From Hygrocybe punicea (lineage: Eukaryota; Basidiomycota; Agaricomycetes; Agaricales; Hygrophoraceae), in contig OY744462.1 in NCBI GenBank assembly GCA_963556145.1, positions 6,944,001-7,008,000 on the forward strand: a stretch of 64,000 bases of DNA. Reading direction: 5' to 3'. The translations under genes were made by a program, and so were the position numbers. Below the pieces are notes generated by a model. The model was given only the letters and a program-made list of their open reading frames with translations, did no database searches and was not told where the DNA came from. Every line of letters starts with the position of its first letter. Position 1 is the stretch's first letter. Of the stretch, positions 1-11,908 are shown piece after piece.

Positions 1-3000
1 ACTCGATGCCTGTTTGTTGTATGTCAATCGCTGCATAGCGTTCAACCTCTTTGACTCGCTTTAACCAATCGGTAGAGCTTGGAGTGTTTCTGTACCTGGA
101 TCGGAGGGCCAGAATTCTTGATTTTGGGAGGATTGTACCGCCGAACATTGCAAATCGACCAAAAGAAGACTCTCCCTCTCTCGGGCCATCATCAACCTCT
201 TCTCCAAGAGCATCCTCGATCTCTATTGATGTCGACAATTGGGGTCTCTGGGTTGGAGCCTGGGATGTGGCAGTGACAGAATCTACATCAATCTCGTCAT
301 CCTGTTCTGGAGGGAGATTCACAAGCAAACGCCCAAAGGGAGAAAGGATATCTGTTCCATCTGCCGAATCGATATTTTTTAGCAAAAAGGGATATTCGGC
401 TTCAACCAAACGGTGTCCTCGTTTCCAGCAGGTAAGGAGAGTCACATTTTGGACACAAACATTGCCTCGCCATGAGGCAGGTTTTATGTGATCAGCATTG
501 TTAGGAAGTTGGGTGGAATCTCTTGTGATGGCTGGCAGCTTCAAACGTTGAGGTGCCCTGTCCCAGTGGGGATACTTGGCAAGTATATTGGAAACTTCAG
601 TCGTCCCTGTGAGCCGTGAGGCAAGTTGCAGAATGTCAAGGTTAGCGTCGTTGCCAACCATTGTGTGGAGAATGCCAAAGAGTTCTTCTAAGCGATCGGT
701 GCCTAGCAGCATGAGCCAGAATTGGCCATGTGGATCGTTGACTTTAGTTTTCGCAACACAAAAATATATGTTTTTTATCATGATCATGATATCGGTGTAA
801 AGGAGTGTCGGGAGAAACTCCTTCTGAGCCTTGATGTATAACACGAGAGATGAGCCGCAGCACTGAGATGTTCAAGTTGTTCGGAGAGAGAAAGATCTAT
901 GCAGAGATAGAGAAAAACCACATGATAAAGAAGCTTGCCAAGTGTTCGAAGAGCTTCTCGTGCCGCTAGAAAGTTTGGCCTTGACTCTGAAGAAGATGCC
1001 GGAGGAATGGACCAAATGTCCTTTAGCAGGTCAAATGCCAGTTTGACATCTTGCTTGTCGTCTGGATTGAATATTGCATGGATGTGGGCAGAGGACATGT
1101 CCATTGACTGGAGATGTCTGTGAATTATTGCTGGCGTAACTTGAAAGCCCATGATGACGACACTGCGCTCTCGAAGAAGGAGGTTTCGGAGACGTTTAAA
1201 AATGTGCTTATAATCTTTATCAGCAGTCAAGTCATCGTCTCCCACGTGAAGATCCATGAGGCGGAGGGAGTTTAGTAGGGGATAAATGTTTGAATCGTGG
1301 GCCAGCTTGCGTTTAAAGGTCAAAATGACAAGTGATGTTCCACGTCCTGTTTCACCATCTGAAGCTATGGAGACAATACGGAGATTGGTGGCAGTCCTCT
1401 TTGTTTCGGCAGCTTCAATCATGGTTTCGATGACATCCCTGGCATGCTCTTTCCCGGACTCACGTTTGCAGTCTCCAGAGATAAGAATCAGTCGTGCTGC
1501 ATAGACACGAGTATCAGCGCCTAGTATTCCGAGAGCCCCAACAGTTGCCTATTAATAGTATTATAGAAGAAACACTTCAAATTCAGTGTGTTCGGAGCTA
1601 TGTAATCGTGATCCAGCTTACCTCACTTGCATGGTGCACTGATTGGTCGTCCAAGCTCTTGAACAATTCCTCCATGTCGGCTTCACTGTTGAACTCCAGG
1701 CTAATATTATTCGCATGTTCCCTGCATATGCCGAGGAAGCGATTTGTCTTGTGGTCCCATTGAATTCATTTCTCTGTTGCAATCTCGTCAATCATCAAAA
1801 CTTGATGCGCAACCTTCTTTGACTGCAAGACCTCCCTGATGCCTTCAAAGCAGGCTTCTATGTTTTTCTGAATTTCATCAACTTGGGGAGTTGAATGGGA
1901 AGGGATGATTGGAGGCATAGTGGAACGGTTTCGAAGTGTGGTCATCCCAGGAAGTCCCAATGAACGGTGGCCAATTTGGGCAACTCGGTTACCACCCAGC
2001 CGCCAGAGTAGAATTCCACGTAAGTCATCCTCCTCAGTAAAACCCTTTGGATGGTATACTCCACGAGCAGCATTTTCGTATAAATTTAGAAGCCCTCGTA
2101 TTCCCCTTTTCTGCTTTAAACCCACCTTCAGAAGCCTATCAACACGTTCATAATCCCCACTCCCAATTGCGTTCACAAATCTCTTGTGGTCTGAAAGTAC
2201 TGACGCCTTGCCCAGCATCAGTCTCGCATGATTCAGTCCACGTAGATGGAAGGCATCAATTTGTTTGTTCTTTCGACCCAAAAGATTGATCATCCCCCCA
2301 AATCCATGGTAGGCATATTTTGAATTCTCATGAACACCATCCTCAATGTGATGGAGAATGCCTTGGAGAGTTGTATTGGAAGGGAGATTGTTGCATGGTT
2401 CACAGTTTCTGTGTTCCTTCACCGGCTGGTTTGTGCATGCGCATGCCCGAAGTGTCAAGATACTGTTGACAACCGAGTAGTCCCATGGGAGACGCATTTG
2501 GTCATGGAGAGTGAATGGGTAGGTGGAATGTGGGGTTTTTCCAGTTGGAAATTGAACAACAAAACCTTGGCAGGCTGATGTACAGCTGGCATCGATGTCG
2601 ATGGGTTCCAAATCAAGTTGATGGGGCTGGGCGATTTGATGGGGCTGGGCGATTTGTCGACAGACATCAACACCAGAAGGCTCCCATTCGCCATCTATTG
2701 TATGGGTTGAAATATGCGCTGGTGGGGTTTCTGCAAACATTGCCTTGATTTCATCAATCAGAAATTCAAGTTTCGGCTGCATTAGGCCAATGTCTATGCC
2801 TCGTTCCACCACAAAGTACTCAATAAATTGAAAAAAACCATCTAAACTTCGTTTGCAGTGGCGCACAGACTCATTCCTCTTTGTCTCCAGGCCCCATCCA
2901 AACACCTTGTGGAAGAGCGGGTTCAAGGTGTCTTCCCAAAGCTCATCTGGGCCCACACTGACATCGGCGAATGTTGTAGGGTCCTTGGCGAAAACAGCAA

Positions 3001-3495
3001 GGACATCTTCATCTGTATTCTCCTCTCCTGTATCTGGGACTTGCTGGATCAGCTGTTGTAGTTGCTGAAGGAGTTGTGGGCAGACGGCAGAACAAGTGGA
3101 TCTAGGAGTGGGTGCAGCCTGAGAGCAGTTGATGACTGGCGTCACCACTGGCGGTGGGCCTGGTATTGAAGATGCATGGACAGCGGGTGGAGCTATGACA
3201 GTACGTGCCACTTTCGGAGCCTTCTGTTGCATGAAGGTAACAATAGATCCATCCTTTTTATTGGAAGTGTCGTGATCCCTCCTAGCCTTCACGTCTTTGC
3301 AGACCTTGGTTCCTTGGTGTAATTTCTCAAGGTTAGCTGATCCACCGGGGCCGCATTTGATGCGGGTGCCGCAATCAGGGCAAGTTGCATAGCCATTGGC
3401 ATCAACTTTAATTGCCTAGGAGAATGAATGCAATTGTAAACGCACAGACCATTCTCGATTCAATAAATACAGGTTTTACATACCTCTTGCGCCAT
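1..3495 (-). pseudogene. Degenerate zinc-finger transposase-like gene, 3' end cut by window edge
   Basis: Three exons on the minus strand. Exon 1 is only MAQE (3495-3484), then a 68-bp GT-AG intron (3416-3483). Exon 2 (3415-1622) opens with a zinc-finger-like CPDCGTRIKC...GTKVC motif, followed by a Pro-rich linker and a long conserved region ending in VLMIDEIATEK. A 73-bp intron (1549-1621) precedes exon 3, which contains HIKPASWRGN and leaves the window at base 1. Two lesions are visible: an in-frame TGA at 1766-1768 where the same frame continues as IQWDHKTN (probably a former CGA Arg codon), and a one-base frameshift near 848-850 between AAHLS and LVLYIKAQKEF. From memory this is a multicopy family in mushroom genomes. 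Its mobile nature, and the Asp of LMIDE as an RNase-H-like catalytic residue, are inference. Confidence 0.72.
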
Positions 3496-5267
3496 GACTG
3501 GTAAGATGATTAGTATGTTGAGATTCAGGAGCAGTTGTGGCAGGGACTATTTCACTTCGTGATGAAGCTATGTTATATAGCAGCACTTACAGGCCACAGT
3601 CAGACTGTCTAAAATCAACTAATATATTATAATGTGGACACCAAAAGACATTTTAAGATGTTTGTGGCCACCGAAGTTCAATTGTCGACCCTTTTGAGCT
3701 CTCCAGAGGCCGTTTATTGAGGTGGTCAAAAAAAAATTTCAGGCCCAGTGGCTGGACCTACCTACCATCCTCAGATATCGGATTTTAATCCCGGTACCCC
3801 CTTGAGAGCAGTTGATGTTCAAGATATTGGACAATATTCCGAAGCTTCAAACGCACATTGGCTACTAGTGCAGAATAAAGTACTGGGATATCTTTATGAA
3901 GATCAATAGTTCCTTGCCAGAAGAAGTTGACAATAGTGATGGTACTATGTCAAGAATATTCTCAAACAAGTAATAAAATACTATCAATATATATCTGATA
4001 TTGATAACTCAATTAAACTTAATGTCTGAGACTAATAAGCTGACTGAGAATGGAACTGTGACTGTGACTGTGACTGAATTGATGTACTGACTACTACCAA
4101 AAGTAGGTATGTACAAAGAAGAAGGGGGGTTGAATCAAAGGAATGACTGACTATCTCCTGCAGAAACTGGGCCCTATTTATACCTTTGGCTGCTGCAGGA
4201 GTCACTGTGAGTCATAGAAAGAGTTTGAAATAAGTGGGTAGGGTGTGAATCATAAGGGAGTAATTATGAAATGGGGAAGGGGGTTTGTAAGCATAATATG
4301 AAATAAAAGTGCTAACTACTGAGTCATTAAAGAGTAATATGAAATGAAAAGTAGGGTGATGAGTAAGGAGACATAGGTCTGTAAACATAAAAAGAAAATA
4401 GGGCATAGGTGGTGAGTCATAGACAGGAATTGGGGCATAATGCTGTGCAGGTATTGGAAATAGTGCACAGGTTGGTGAGTCATATAGAAGAATGGGGCAT
4501 AATGCTGTGCAGGCATTGGAAATAGTGCACAGGTTGGTGAGTCATATAGAAGAATGGGGCATAATGTTGTGCAGGTATTGGAAATACTGCACAGGTTGGT
4601 GACTAATGTGGAGTCAATTACTGAGATTCCTAGGGTAGATGTGATGGGAATGCTGGCATAATTGGTCATAAAGGTCATAAAGGTCATAATTTGGTCATGA
4701 TGAGCCATAGATGGTCATAGTGGTCCATATATGGTCATAGTAGTCATAAGATGTTGAGGGTGGATCAACTGAGTCATCACAGGAGGGGATGAGTCAAGGG
4801 CTGATCTAATCTGTGATCTGGGGGGGTATTCTATGATTCTCCAGGAATCATGGATCAAGGCTGAGTCATGCTATTTCAAATTGTGCTTGATAGATCAATT
4901 CTTCAGACAATGCTTCCCCTGATCAATAGATCTTGATGGATGATGTAAGATGGTGCTTCTTATCTTGTTTTGGTCCAACTGAGATAAGATTGTGGCTGTG
5001 CAGCTTCTTTGATCTTTTGATCTTGATGCCTGATATGGTCCTGCTTTTAGCTAATGTCTTATCCTTAGCAGTTAAGTTAAGGATAATTCATCTAATAACT
5101 AATCCTTTAACTGATAAGTGTCTCTCAACTTACAGTGTCCTGGGGTAGTGTCCTTGTCTTTTCTTATCAGTGGAGGTAAGGTAGCTTAACTTGAACTTTA
5201 TTCTTGTTATTGGCTACTGTTCCTTCAGGCTGATAAACTCAGGTGTCCTTGCTGTCAGCTTGATTCC
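3496..5267. other. AT-rich non-coding stretch with tandem repeats
   Basis: No convincing gene on either strand. The stretch holds short reiterated motifs (GTGACT triplets near 4050, GGTCATA runs near 4660-4750) and the 62-bp tandem array listed separately. It probably represents decayed transposon flanks or LTR-like sequence between the two transposase pseudogenes, but I see no matching partner LTR. Confidence 0.5.
4432..4610. repeat. 62-bp tandem repeat, about three copies
   Basis: Units start at 4432, 4494 and 4556, each opening GGGGCATAATG and containing TGCACAGGTTGGTGA. Copies differ by a few substitutions and the third is truncated. Confidence 0.85.
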
Positions 5268-6640
5268 ATGTTTGATCCAAAACCACTTTGGATCATGACA
5301 CCGGTCAACATTCTCAACCAGGAACTCTACAAGCTCACCGAATGGGTCAAGGAGGAGGAGGCACAGACTCTGAGCAAGCGTGTGGATAGCGAGGACGATG
5401 ACAAAGCTGTTGCAGATGAGCTTGCAGGTGATCTGAACAAGGAAGACTGTGAGCGGCTGCTGGCTGAGCTTTGCCCTATTCAGCTCTTGCTTGTCAGGGT
5501 ATGTGCCTGGTCATTGATGATAAGAAAGCATTGTCACCTTCTGCAGCTCTGAAGGCTCGCAATCAAGATCATTCACTCAACAACTATCATTCTCCCTCTC
5601 TGGCACGCGATCCTTGAACAGCTTGAGTTACCCGACCAAATCATGCCATGTGACGTCTCAACAAGGTGGAACTCTACATTCGACATGTTCAACTTTGCAA
5701 TTGAGTACCAGACTGCCATCGATAAAATAACTGGAGACCAAACTACAGAATTGCGTGACTTCAAGCTCAACAACACGGATTAGAAGATTGCTCAGCAGCT
5801 GCGCAACACTCTCAAGATGTTCAAAGATGCAACCTTTTCTTCTCTTGAGGAATGCTGAACCTAGCTACCATTATCCCTGCCATGGATCTGATGGACGAGT
5901 GCATGACTATGGATTCCATCAATCGTGCTCTCAGTGTCCCTATCCACACTGCCCTTGGCATTGCTAAGACAACAATGAACAAGTACTACACAAAGACCGA
6001 CCTATCCAAGGTCTACCATATTGCCATGTGTGAGAACCACCTGCCATCTCTGGCCCCAAGCTAATCCTCCAGTTTGGCAGTCCTCCACTGTTGTCATAAA
6101 CTCACATACTTCAAAAAGGCTGGCTGGGAAGCTGCTTGGATCAAGACGGCAAAGTCTCTTGTCTGCAAGACATTCAAACAGTTCTATGAGAAAGCAGAAA
6201 CTGAGCCCAATGCTGATGAAATCAAGCCGGCTGCAAAGGAAACCTCAAATATGATTGATGAGCTTGAGGCTCTTGCAGCGCCGAAGCATCTGACTTGCAC
6301 AGCGAGATCAATTGGTATCTCAGCACTGATATTGAAGATGTCTGTGATACTGTGATGTGGTGAACCGAGAGGAAGTCAATGTTCCCGATGCTATCTCGGA
6401 TGGCGCTTGACTATTTGACCATTCCTGGTGAGTGTTTCTCACTGTCATCATTTCTCACTGTTGTCACAGAGATTCCCAGCAATGTCAGTCGATGTCGAAC
6501 AGGTATTCAGCCATGGCCAACTGGTACTTAGCCATACCAAAAGCTGCCTAGCAACCCAGACAACACACGCAGTCTTGTGCCTAGGACCCTGGAGCCTCTT
6601 GCGCTTGATAAGGGATAGTGACATCAAAGCTGTGTCATAA
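5268..6640 (+). pseudogene. hAT-family transposase remnant
   Basis: Broken coding frames in order. Near 5300-5510 is TPVNILNQELYKLTEW followed by an acidic DEDDDK-type segment. At 5850-5960 is IIPAMDLMDECMTM, typical of the mid-region of fungal hAT transposases. At 6074-6355 is LTYFKKAGWEAAWI. At 6395-6640 is the hAT C-terminal dimerisation domain: MLSRMALDYLTIP, then SVDVEQVFSHGQL and LCLGPWSLLRL. A 52-bp intron (6428-6479) fits exactly between DYLTIP and AMSVDVE and restores the frame. Several stops and frame changes between the blocks show that the gene is dead. No terminal inverted repeats were identified around it. Confidence 0.75.
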
Positions 6641-8718
6641 ATGCAGGATGTTGAGGATGGCCTGTCAGAGGAGGATCAGCTGGAGGAAGGGTGGGATCAT
6701 ATTCCCAAGTCAATGTAGCTACTGCTGTATTCACAAGTGAACCTGCAGATAATCCACATCCGTCATATCCATACCCGTGTGATGATCCGTACCCGTGAGT
6801 TTCGTATCCATGGGAAAATCCGTGCCTGGTGGATACAAGGGTACGGATTTTCACGGATATGGATATGGATCAGAAAATTTGTATCCATGGATTACCCGTG
6901 CCATAGCCTAGTTGTTCTTGCCCCATTCAGCCTCATTGTCGCTGTTTCCTTCAATGTTGACGTCCTCTCGAAAGCTGTGCACACTGATATGTAACTTCCC
7001 CCTTTGGGCATGGAATCTCTCATATGGCCATTCCTATCTTTCCTACAACTCTTCCATGTCCAGCATACAAGCGAAACATCCACACACCATGTGTGACCTG
7101 CACAATCTATGTGCACGTGGCTTCAACATTCTCACTGTACCTTAACCACACGACCCGGTCTCAACACAATAAAACACCACTGTTAAACACGTCCTACACC
7201 TTCAGATGCTGAGTCCGATGTCAGCAATGTAATTCATCTGGTTTCTTCTCTTCCTTTGGCTGACTTTCATGTGATATTTGCCTTTGTTTGAAATTCTGTG
7301 CTATTCCATTGTCATTTTGTTGCTTTCATGTGATATCTCACTGCGTTTCGATTTCACTCATCCACCCTTAAACCCCTATCCCTTTAAAGTATAAAGAATG
7401 TCCTGTAGTAGCAAAAAAAAAAAAGAAGACCCAGTTCTCCCCTCTCCACCAGATTTGCATTTTAGTTCTAAAAACAAATCATTCACACTCAATTTGCATC
7501 TCTTCTCATTGCATACTCTCCGCTATCATGACCTAAGTTGTAGCACAGAATCTTCATCTCGTCATGTCAATACTGTGTATTGCGCTGTCATCTAGGACAT
7601 CCAGCTAAGCCTCCTGATCCTTGTTTATCACTGCATGGTGACATCACGTCATCTTGCATTTCCCTGCATTTGTTTTTGATCACATGTTTCATTGCACTTT
7701 ATCATGTCCCCATTGGGTGTGTCCCAAGTCCCACTCGCACCTTTGCAACATTTTCCTCTTTTATTTCCTCTTAATTTGGGGTCATAGATGTAGAAACCGT
7801 ATCAACACATCAATTGACATGGCTGTACCCATTGGTGGTTGGTTTGAGAAGGCAACAGAGGGCTGGGCTACAGGGAGAAGGGTGTGGACTTGTTGTCCTC
7901 ATTCCCCCACTGTTGCTCTTGCTCTGGTTCATCCTCATTGTCATTGTTTCCAGTGATGCCGACATCGCCTGGTCATAGTGATTATTGTTAGTAGAAGCCA
8001 GATGGTGAGGGACCGGTGACTTACCTGTGCTGGTAGGAGGGCACACCACCCTCCTGGTTTGCTCTCCATCGTCTGCCATTGCCCTGTGAGTAGAGCAGGA
8101 GTGGTGGGCGAGGGTAGGAAGGCAAGAGAAGACAGGAGAAAAAAAAGATACCTGAAATCATGCAAACATGCAGTGTTTATCATGCAAATAATAAAAGTGC
8201 ATGTGGAATGTTATAGGCACTGGTGCCATGGGGCCTATCATTTCTGCACCACATGTTGCTGTCCTGGCGTGCCTGAGTCATAGTAATTATCTTTGAATCC
8301 TGGGCCTGTATGCTGCATAAACACCACTCCCACATTCTGTAATTTCATGGTCCCTTCCTCTCATTCAAACTATGAAGTTGCCCCCAACTTCAGCGACCTT
8401 CCATACTCTGTGTAATTATCATCACCACCTACTACTTTCCAGGTGCTTCTCAATTCCATTCAACTGCAGGTGAACCAGTTGTAAATTATTATGAAGAACA
8501 AGTCCACTATAATCCAAGACTCAGTATGATATCAGACATCTGTCCATCAAAGCCACCACTACCAATTAAGAGTGAAGGTGCTGCAAATGACATGTTTTTT
8601 GTCACCATAGAGGTTCCCCAAAGAGTCAACCTGCTCATCCAGGCCATCTGTTGCCCATCGATTATAGCAAACATGTAATCCCATGTAGCATGAATCTCTA
8701 CTGTGGTTGCACAGTAGA
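6641..8718. other. Decayed repeats, no gene seen
   Basis: 6737-6912 is rich in alternating CCGTATCC/GGATACGG-type words and ends GATTACCCGTGCCATAGCCTA. That resembles the right end of the TIR elements at 31110 and 37350, so it is probably a 5'-damaged copy of such an element. One copy of the dispersed CATCAATTGACATGGC word lies at 7807-7822. The rest is low-complexity and shows no conserved coding signal. Confidence 0.45.
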
Positions 8719-8899
8719 TGGGGTGCTGCTGGCAAACAGGTGGGTACTCACCTTTGCAGATGTACCAGATGGGGTCTTAAACTGGTGGCGAGGGGCACTG
8801 GAGGGTAAGTGAGGGCCAGGATGGATGATGGGGGGTGGAGAAGGGTGCATGGAGTGGGGGTGGCAATGTGTGGCAAGGAAAGGGCCAGGTAGCAAGGCG

Positions 8900-10167
8900 T
8901 AATGTTGGGAAGTTTGGTTCAGTCCGGTTTTGGGTCTTTTTGCCCCAAACCGAGACCGAACTGTTCGGTTCCTGCCAAAAATCCTGGAACTGAAACCAAA
9001 ACCAACTTAAACCATTTATGTTGGTTTATTTCAGTCCAAACTCGGTCTAAACCGAGACTTTTGGGTATCTACCTTGTGAGAGAGCCACGCACATCAATTG
9101 ACATGGCTGGTGTCATTGCAAGGTGGGATTGGGGGGCAGGTGAGCTGCCATGCCCTGTTGTTACTCCATCTGACCTTGCAGGAGAGCCATGCACATCAAT
9201 TGACATGGCTGGCATCTTTGTGAGGTGGGATTGGGGGCTGGCCTGCCTGTGGTTACTCCATCTGACCTCACAGGAGAGCCACACACATCAGTTGACGTGG
9301 CCAGCATCTTTGCAAGGTGGTGAAATGCATGCGTACAATGCATGTGTTCTGCCTCAGCTGTGTCCAGGGTGCCGGTACACCTCATTGTGAGGTGGGATTT
9401 GGCTGCCATGCCCTGTCCTGGTGGCATCAAGCCTCTCCACATGGGTGTCCTGACATGTTGTACATGTTGACCCTGCAGCCACATTAGTGCTTTTTGGTGG
9501 TGGTGGTGATGGTAGTGGTATGGTGCCACATTATGTTATATAGAATGAAATCAATAAAAAAAATCAATAAAAAAAATGTACCACAAAGGAGCAGATGTGG
9601 ATGCACCAACCCCCACTGCTCGTTCCATCTTGTAAACTCCAACTCCACCCCATTCACATTCGTTTGCATGCATGCACATGTTGGATGTGTTTGACATGGC
9701 TGTTGTTGGCATCCGATGTGGCCATCCTGGTGGTTGTGGCCATCATAGTGGCAATCATTGTAGTGGTGGTGGTGGTGGTGGTGTGGCCATTGACAGGTAA
9801 CTGAGAGTGTTAGTTAGTGTTGAATAAAATAAAATAAAATACATACGTGGGTGGCAGGGTACTCCCTGCTGCCTGTTTTGTCAACCTCAGGTGCTCCATC
9901 ATCCTTGTTTGGCGTACGTTGTGGGCATTGTTGGTGGTTGCAGAGGTGATTGGTGACTTTGGAAGTCAGCCAAATGGCCAACCTCAGCCTGTCAGTTTGC
10001 GCTTCAAACTGAGTTTGAAACCATTTCGGCCTGCTGCCAAATCTCCTAAACTGAAACCAAATGGTTCAGTCTCCACTGGAAATTCCCAAACTGAAACCAA
10101 GACTGGCAGTTTCAGTTTGGTCTAAACCAGGTTTGGATCAGTCTGAGATTGAACTTCCCCAACACTA
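8900..10167. mobile_element. Non-autonomous hAT-type TIR element with 8-bp target duplication
   Basis: The left end TAATGTTGGGAAGTTT and the inverted right end TAGTGTTGGGGAAGTTC are terminal inverted repeats of hAT type (TARTG start). They are flanked by GCAAGGCG (8892-8899) and GTGAGGCA (10168-10175). The uninserted paralogous arm at 13976-13983 reads GCAAGGTG on the minus strand, which explains both flanks as diverged copies of one 8-bp target. Subterminal regions are rich in AACCGAAC/GTTTCAG-type words. No transposase ORF is present. Confidence 0.85.
9074..9430. repeat. Imperfect 90-100-bp tandem repeat inside the hAT-type element
   Basis: Three units open with GAGAGCCAYRCACATCARTTGAC at about 9080, 9182 and 9274. 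Each is followed by GGCATCTTTG- or GGTGTCATTG-type text and AAGGTGGGATTGGG. A fourth partial unit (GTGAGGTGGGATT) lies near 9387. Confidence 0.8.
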
Positions 10168-10658
10168 GTGAGGCAGATGGGGGAAATGGAATGGGGATGG
10201 ATGGGGGAGGACTCCTGGCCCCAAATAAGTGGTGGGAAGGGTTAAGGATGCAGGGAAAAAGCAGGAGGGGGGTGGGTACTCACCTTTGCCCTTGTGGCCC
10301 CCCACAGCCCTCTCCACATTCCACCACTGATAGAGATGATGGAGACATCATCTACAATGTCCCCTTCATCTATTCCATGATTTTCTGCCCTGATCTGTCA
10401 TGCCATTTGAGTTGTGCGAGGGTGGCACCAAGGGTGGTTGCAACGGCGATATCTTGATGACGACCATGCCATTGACCATGCCATCACTGTGGGTAACCCT
10501 CCACATTGCCCTTGTCATCTTCATCACTGTGTGCCCTGTCCGCCACTGCTGGTTCCTATGTTTGAGGCCAATGGTTAAAAACATCAGGCGCGCTCCTGCG
10601 CAGCTGTGAGCATGTCTGGGGAGGCATTCTCAGTGCGAATCATCACTGTCATCATCAT

Positions 10659-10799
10659 TGGAGTAGTAGATCTAGGTAGATCAAGTGACTTTCCCACAGT
10701 TGGATCCAGTAGATAGCCCTGTTTGGTAGTCAGTAGAGATTCAGATTTAGTCTTAGCCTCTGAGCCCTGCGATCTGCTTGAGGACACTCTCCATGTCCA
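10659..10799 (+). repeat. 5' LTR-like direct repeat, 141 bp
   Basis: Begins TGGAGTAGTAGATCTAGG and ends CTCTCCATGTCCA. It matches the copy at 13160-13300 apart from about seven substitutions, several of them at CpG/TpG positions. Confidence 0.85.
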
Positions 10800-10802
10800 T
10801 TG

Positions 10803-10826
10803 TGGTGATGAGAGTGCGATTCAACC
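10803..10826 (+). other. Candidate primer-binding site
   Basis: Starts TGGTGATGAGAGTGCG three bases after the 5' LTR. Its reverse complement ends CTCTCATCACCA and carries a GGTTGAATC T-loop-like segment, as expected for the 3' half of a tRNA plus CCA. The tRNA identity is not assigned. Confidence 0.5.
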
Positions 10827-11013
10827 TTTAACATGCTTGCCTCTGCTCTGTTGTCATATACCAAGCCTCATCAGTGTTCATCTCAGCACCTTCCTCTCAG
10901 CATCTCAGCATCTCAGCATTCTGGGTCTCAGCATTCCCATGTCTTGCATCTTAGCATTTCAACATTTTTGTCTCCCCAAATTTCTGTCATTCCCTGCAAT
11001 CTACCTGCTCAAC

Positions 11014-11691
11014 ATGCCTGGCCCCAGCAACAGAAAGAAAACCCACAAACATGCAAAAATGGCTTCATATGCTGCAAAGCCACCAATGTCAGCCATGACA
11101 AAATACACAGAAGAATATAACAATGGCATGTGCAACGCTGAAATTGCCGAATTCAACACCATAGACGACAAATACAAGGCACTCAAAGGGTTTTTTGATA
11201 TTGCAATTGAACTAGGACAACGTGCAGCACACAAGCAACTAGCTAAGGATGCTACAACAGACGCTGAAGCTCAATGTGGTGCCTATGAAGCTGGCAAACT
11301 AGAAGGATGCTCAATAGGGCACAAAAAAGGCTTCAAAGATGGCCAGAACTCAGGCTACGATGAAGGGTATTTCGCTGGATATGATGCCAGCTGCCTTGCT
11401 GAACAACAGCAGCCCACTTACACATCTGTGTCCGCCCAAATGATGCCTCCCACCAGTGTTTCTGTCTCAACACAGACAGATTCAACACCAGAGATGGCGC
11501 CCACCGCAACTCAGACAGAACCATGTACCAGCACCCCAGTATCCACACAAACGATGCCGCAAAATTACACATCAAATACAAGCGTCGCTGGCCCCCACCT
11601 ATGCATTCCCAATGAAGATGACGTGCCACGCGTCAAAGTCAGCCCAAATGAGCACACATGCCCTCGCGTTCGTGTCAGTACAAACGGATGA
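11014..11691 (+). CDS. Uncharacterised element-encoded protein, 225 residues
   Basis: An uninterrupted ORF from an ATG in fair context (CAACATGCC). The N-terminus is basic and Lys-rich (NRKKTHKHAKM). The middle is helical and ends in a Gly/Tyr-spaced run (GHKKGFKDGQ, then GYDEGYFAGYD). The C-terminal third repeats TQT/STQ units such as VSTQTDS and TATQTEP. I do not recognise a known domain, and there is no zinc knuckle, protease, RT or integrase signature. It sits just downstream of the primer-binding-site candidate, where gag would normally be, so a structural role is conceivable but unproven. The open frame and the ORF's position suggest it was maintained until fairly recently. Similar Thr/Gln-rich wording recurs in the element at 31110-32828. 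Confidence 0.55.
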   Translation: MPGPSNRKKTHKHAKMASYAAKPPMSAMTKYTEEYNNGMCNAEIAEFNTIDDKYKALKGFFDIAIELGQRAAHKQLAKDATTDAEAQCGAYEAGKLEGCSIGHKKGFKDGQNSGYDEGYFAGYDASCLAEQQQPTYTSVSAQMMPPTSVSVSTQTDSTPEMAPTATQTEPCTSTPVSTQTMPQNYTSNTSVAGPHLCIPNEDDVPRVKVSPNEHTCPRVRVSTNG

Positions 11692-11908
11692 ACCGCAAAC
11701 ACACCCACTGTGGTGAACGCAGCCTGGGTAGGCGCGGATTCGTGTGCAAGTCCATTTGTCATTGGGGTGAAAACCCAATACTCTTCTTATTTGTAGCTAT
11801 TTACAACAGCTACTACATACAAATAATAGAACAAATAGGGAATATGGTAAAATGAGTGAATAATATGTCTCTACACCACCAACACCCAACACACATGAAA
11901 ATGCCCAC

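Noticed and set aside
5268..6640. Active hAT transposase
   Set aside because: Several stops and frame changes separate the conserved blocks even after allowing the 52-bp intron.
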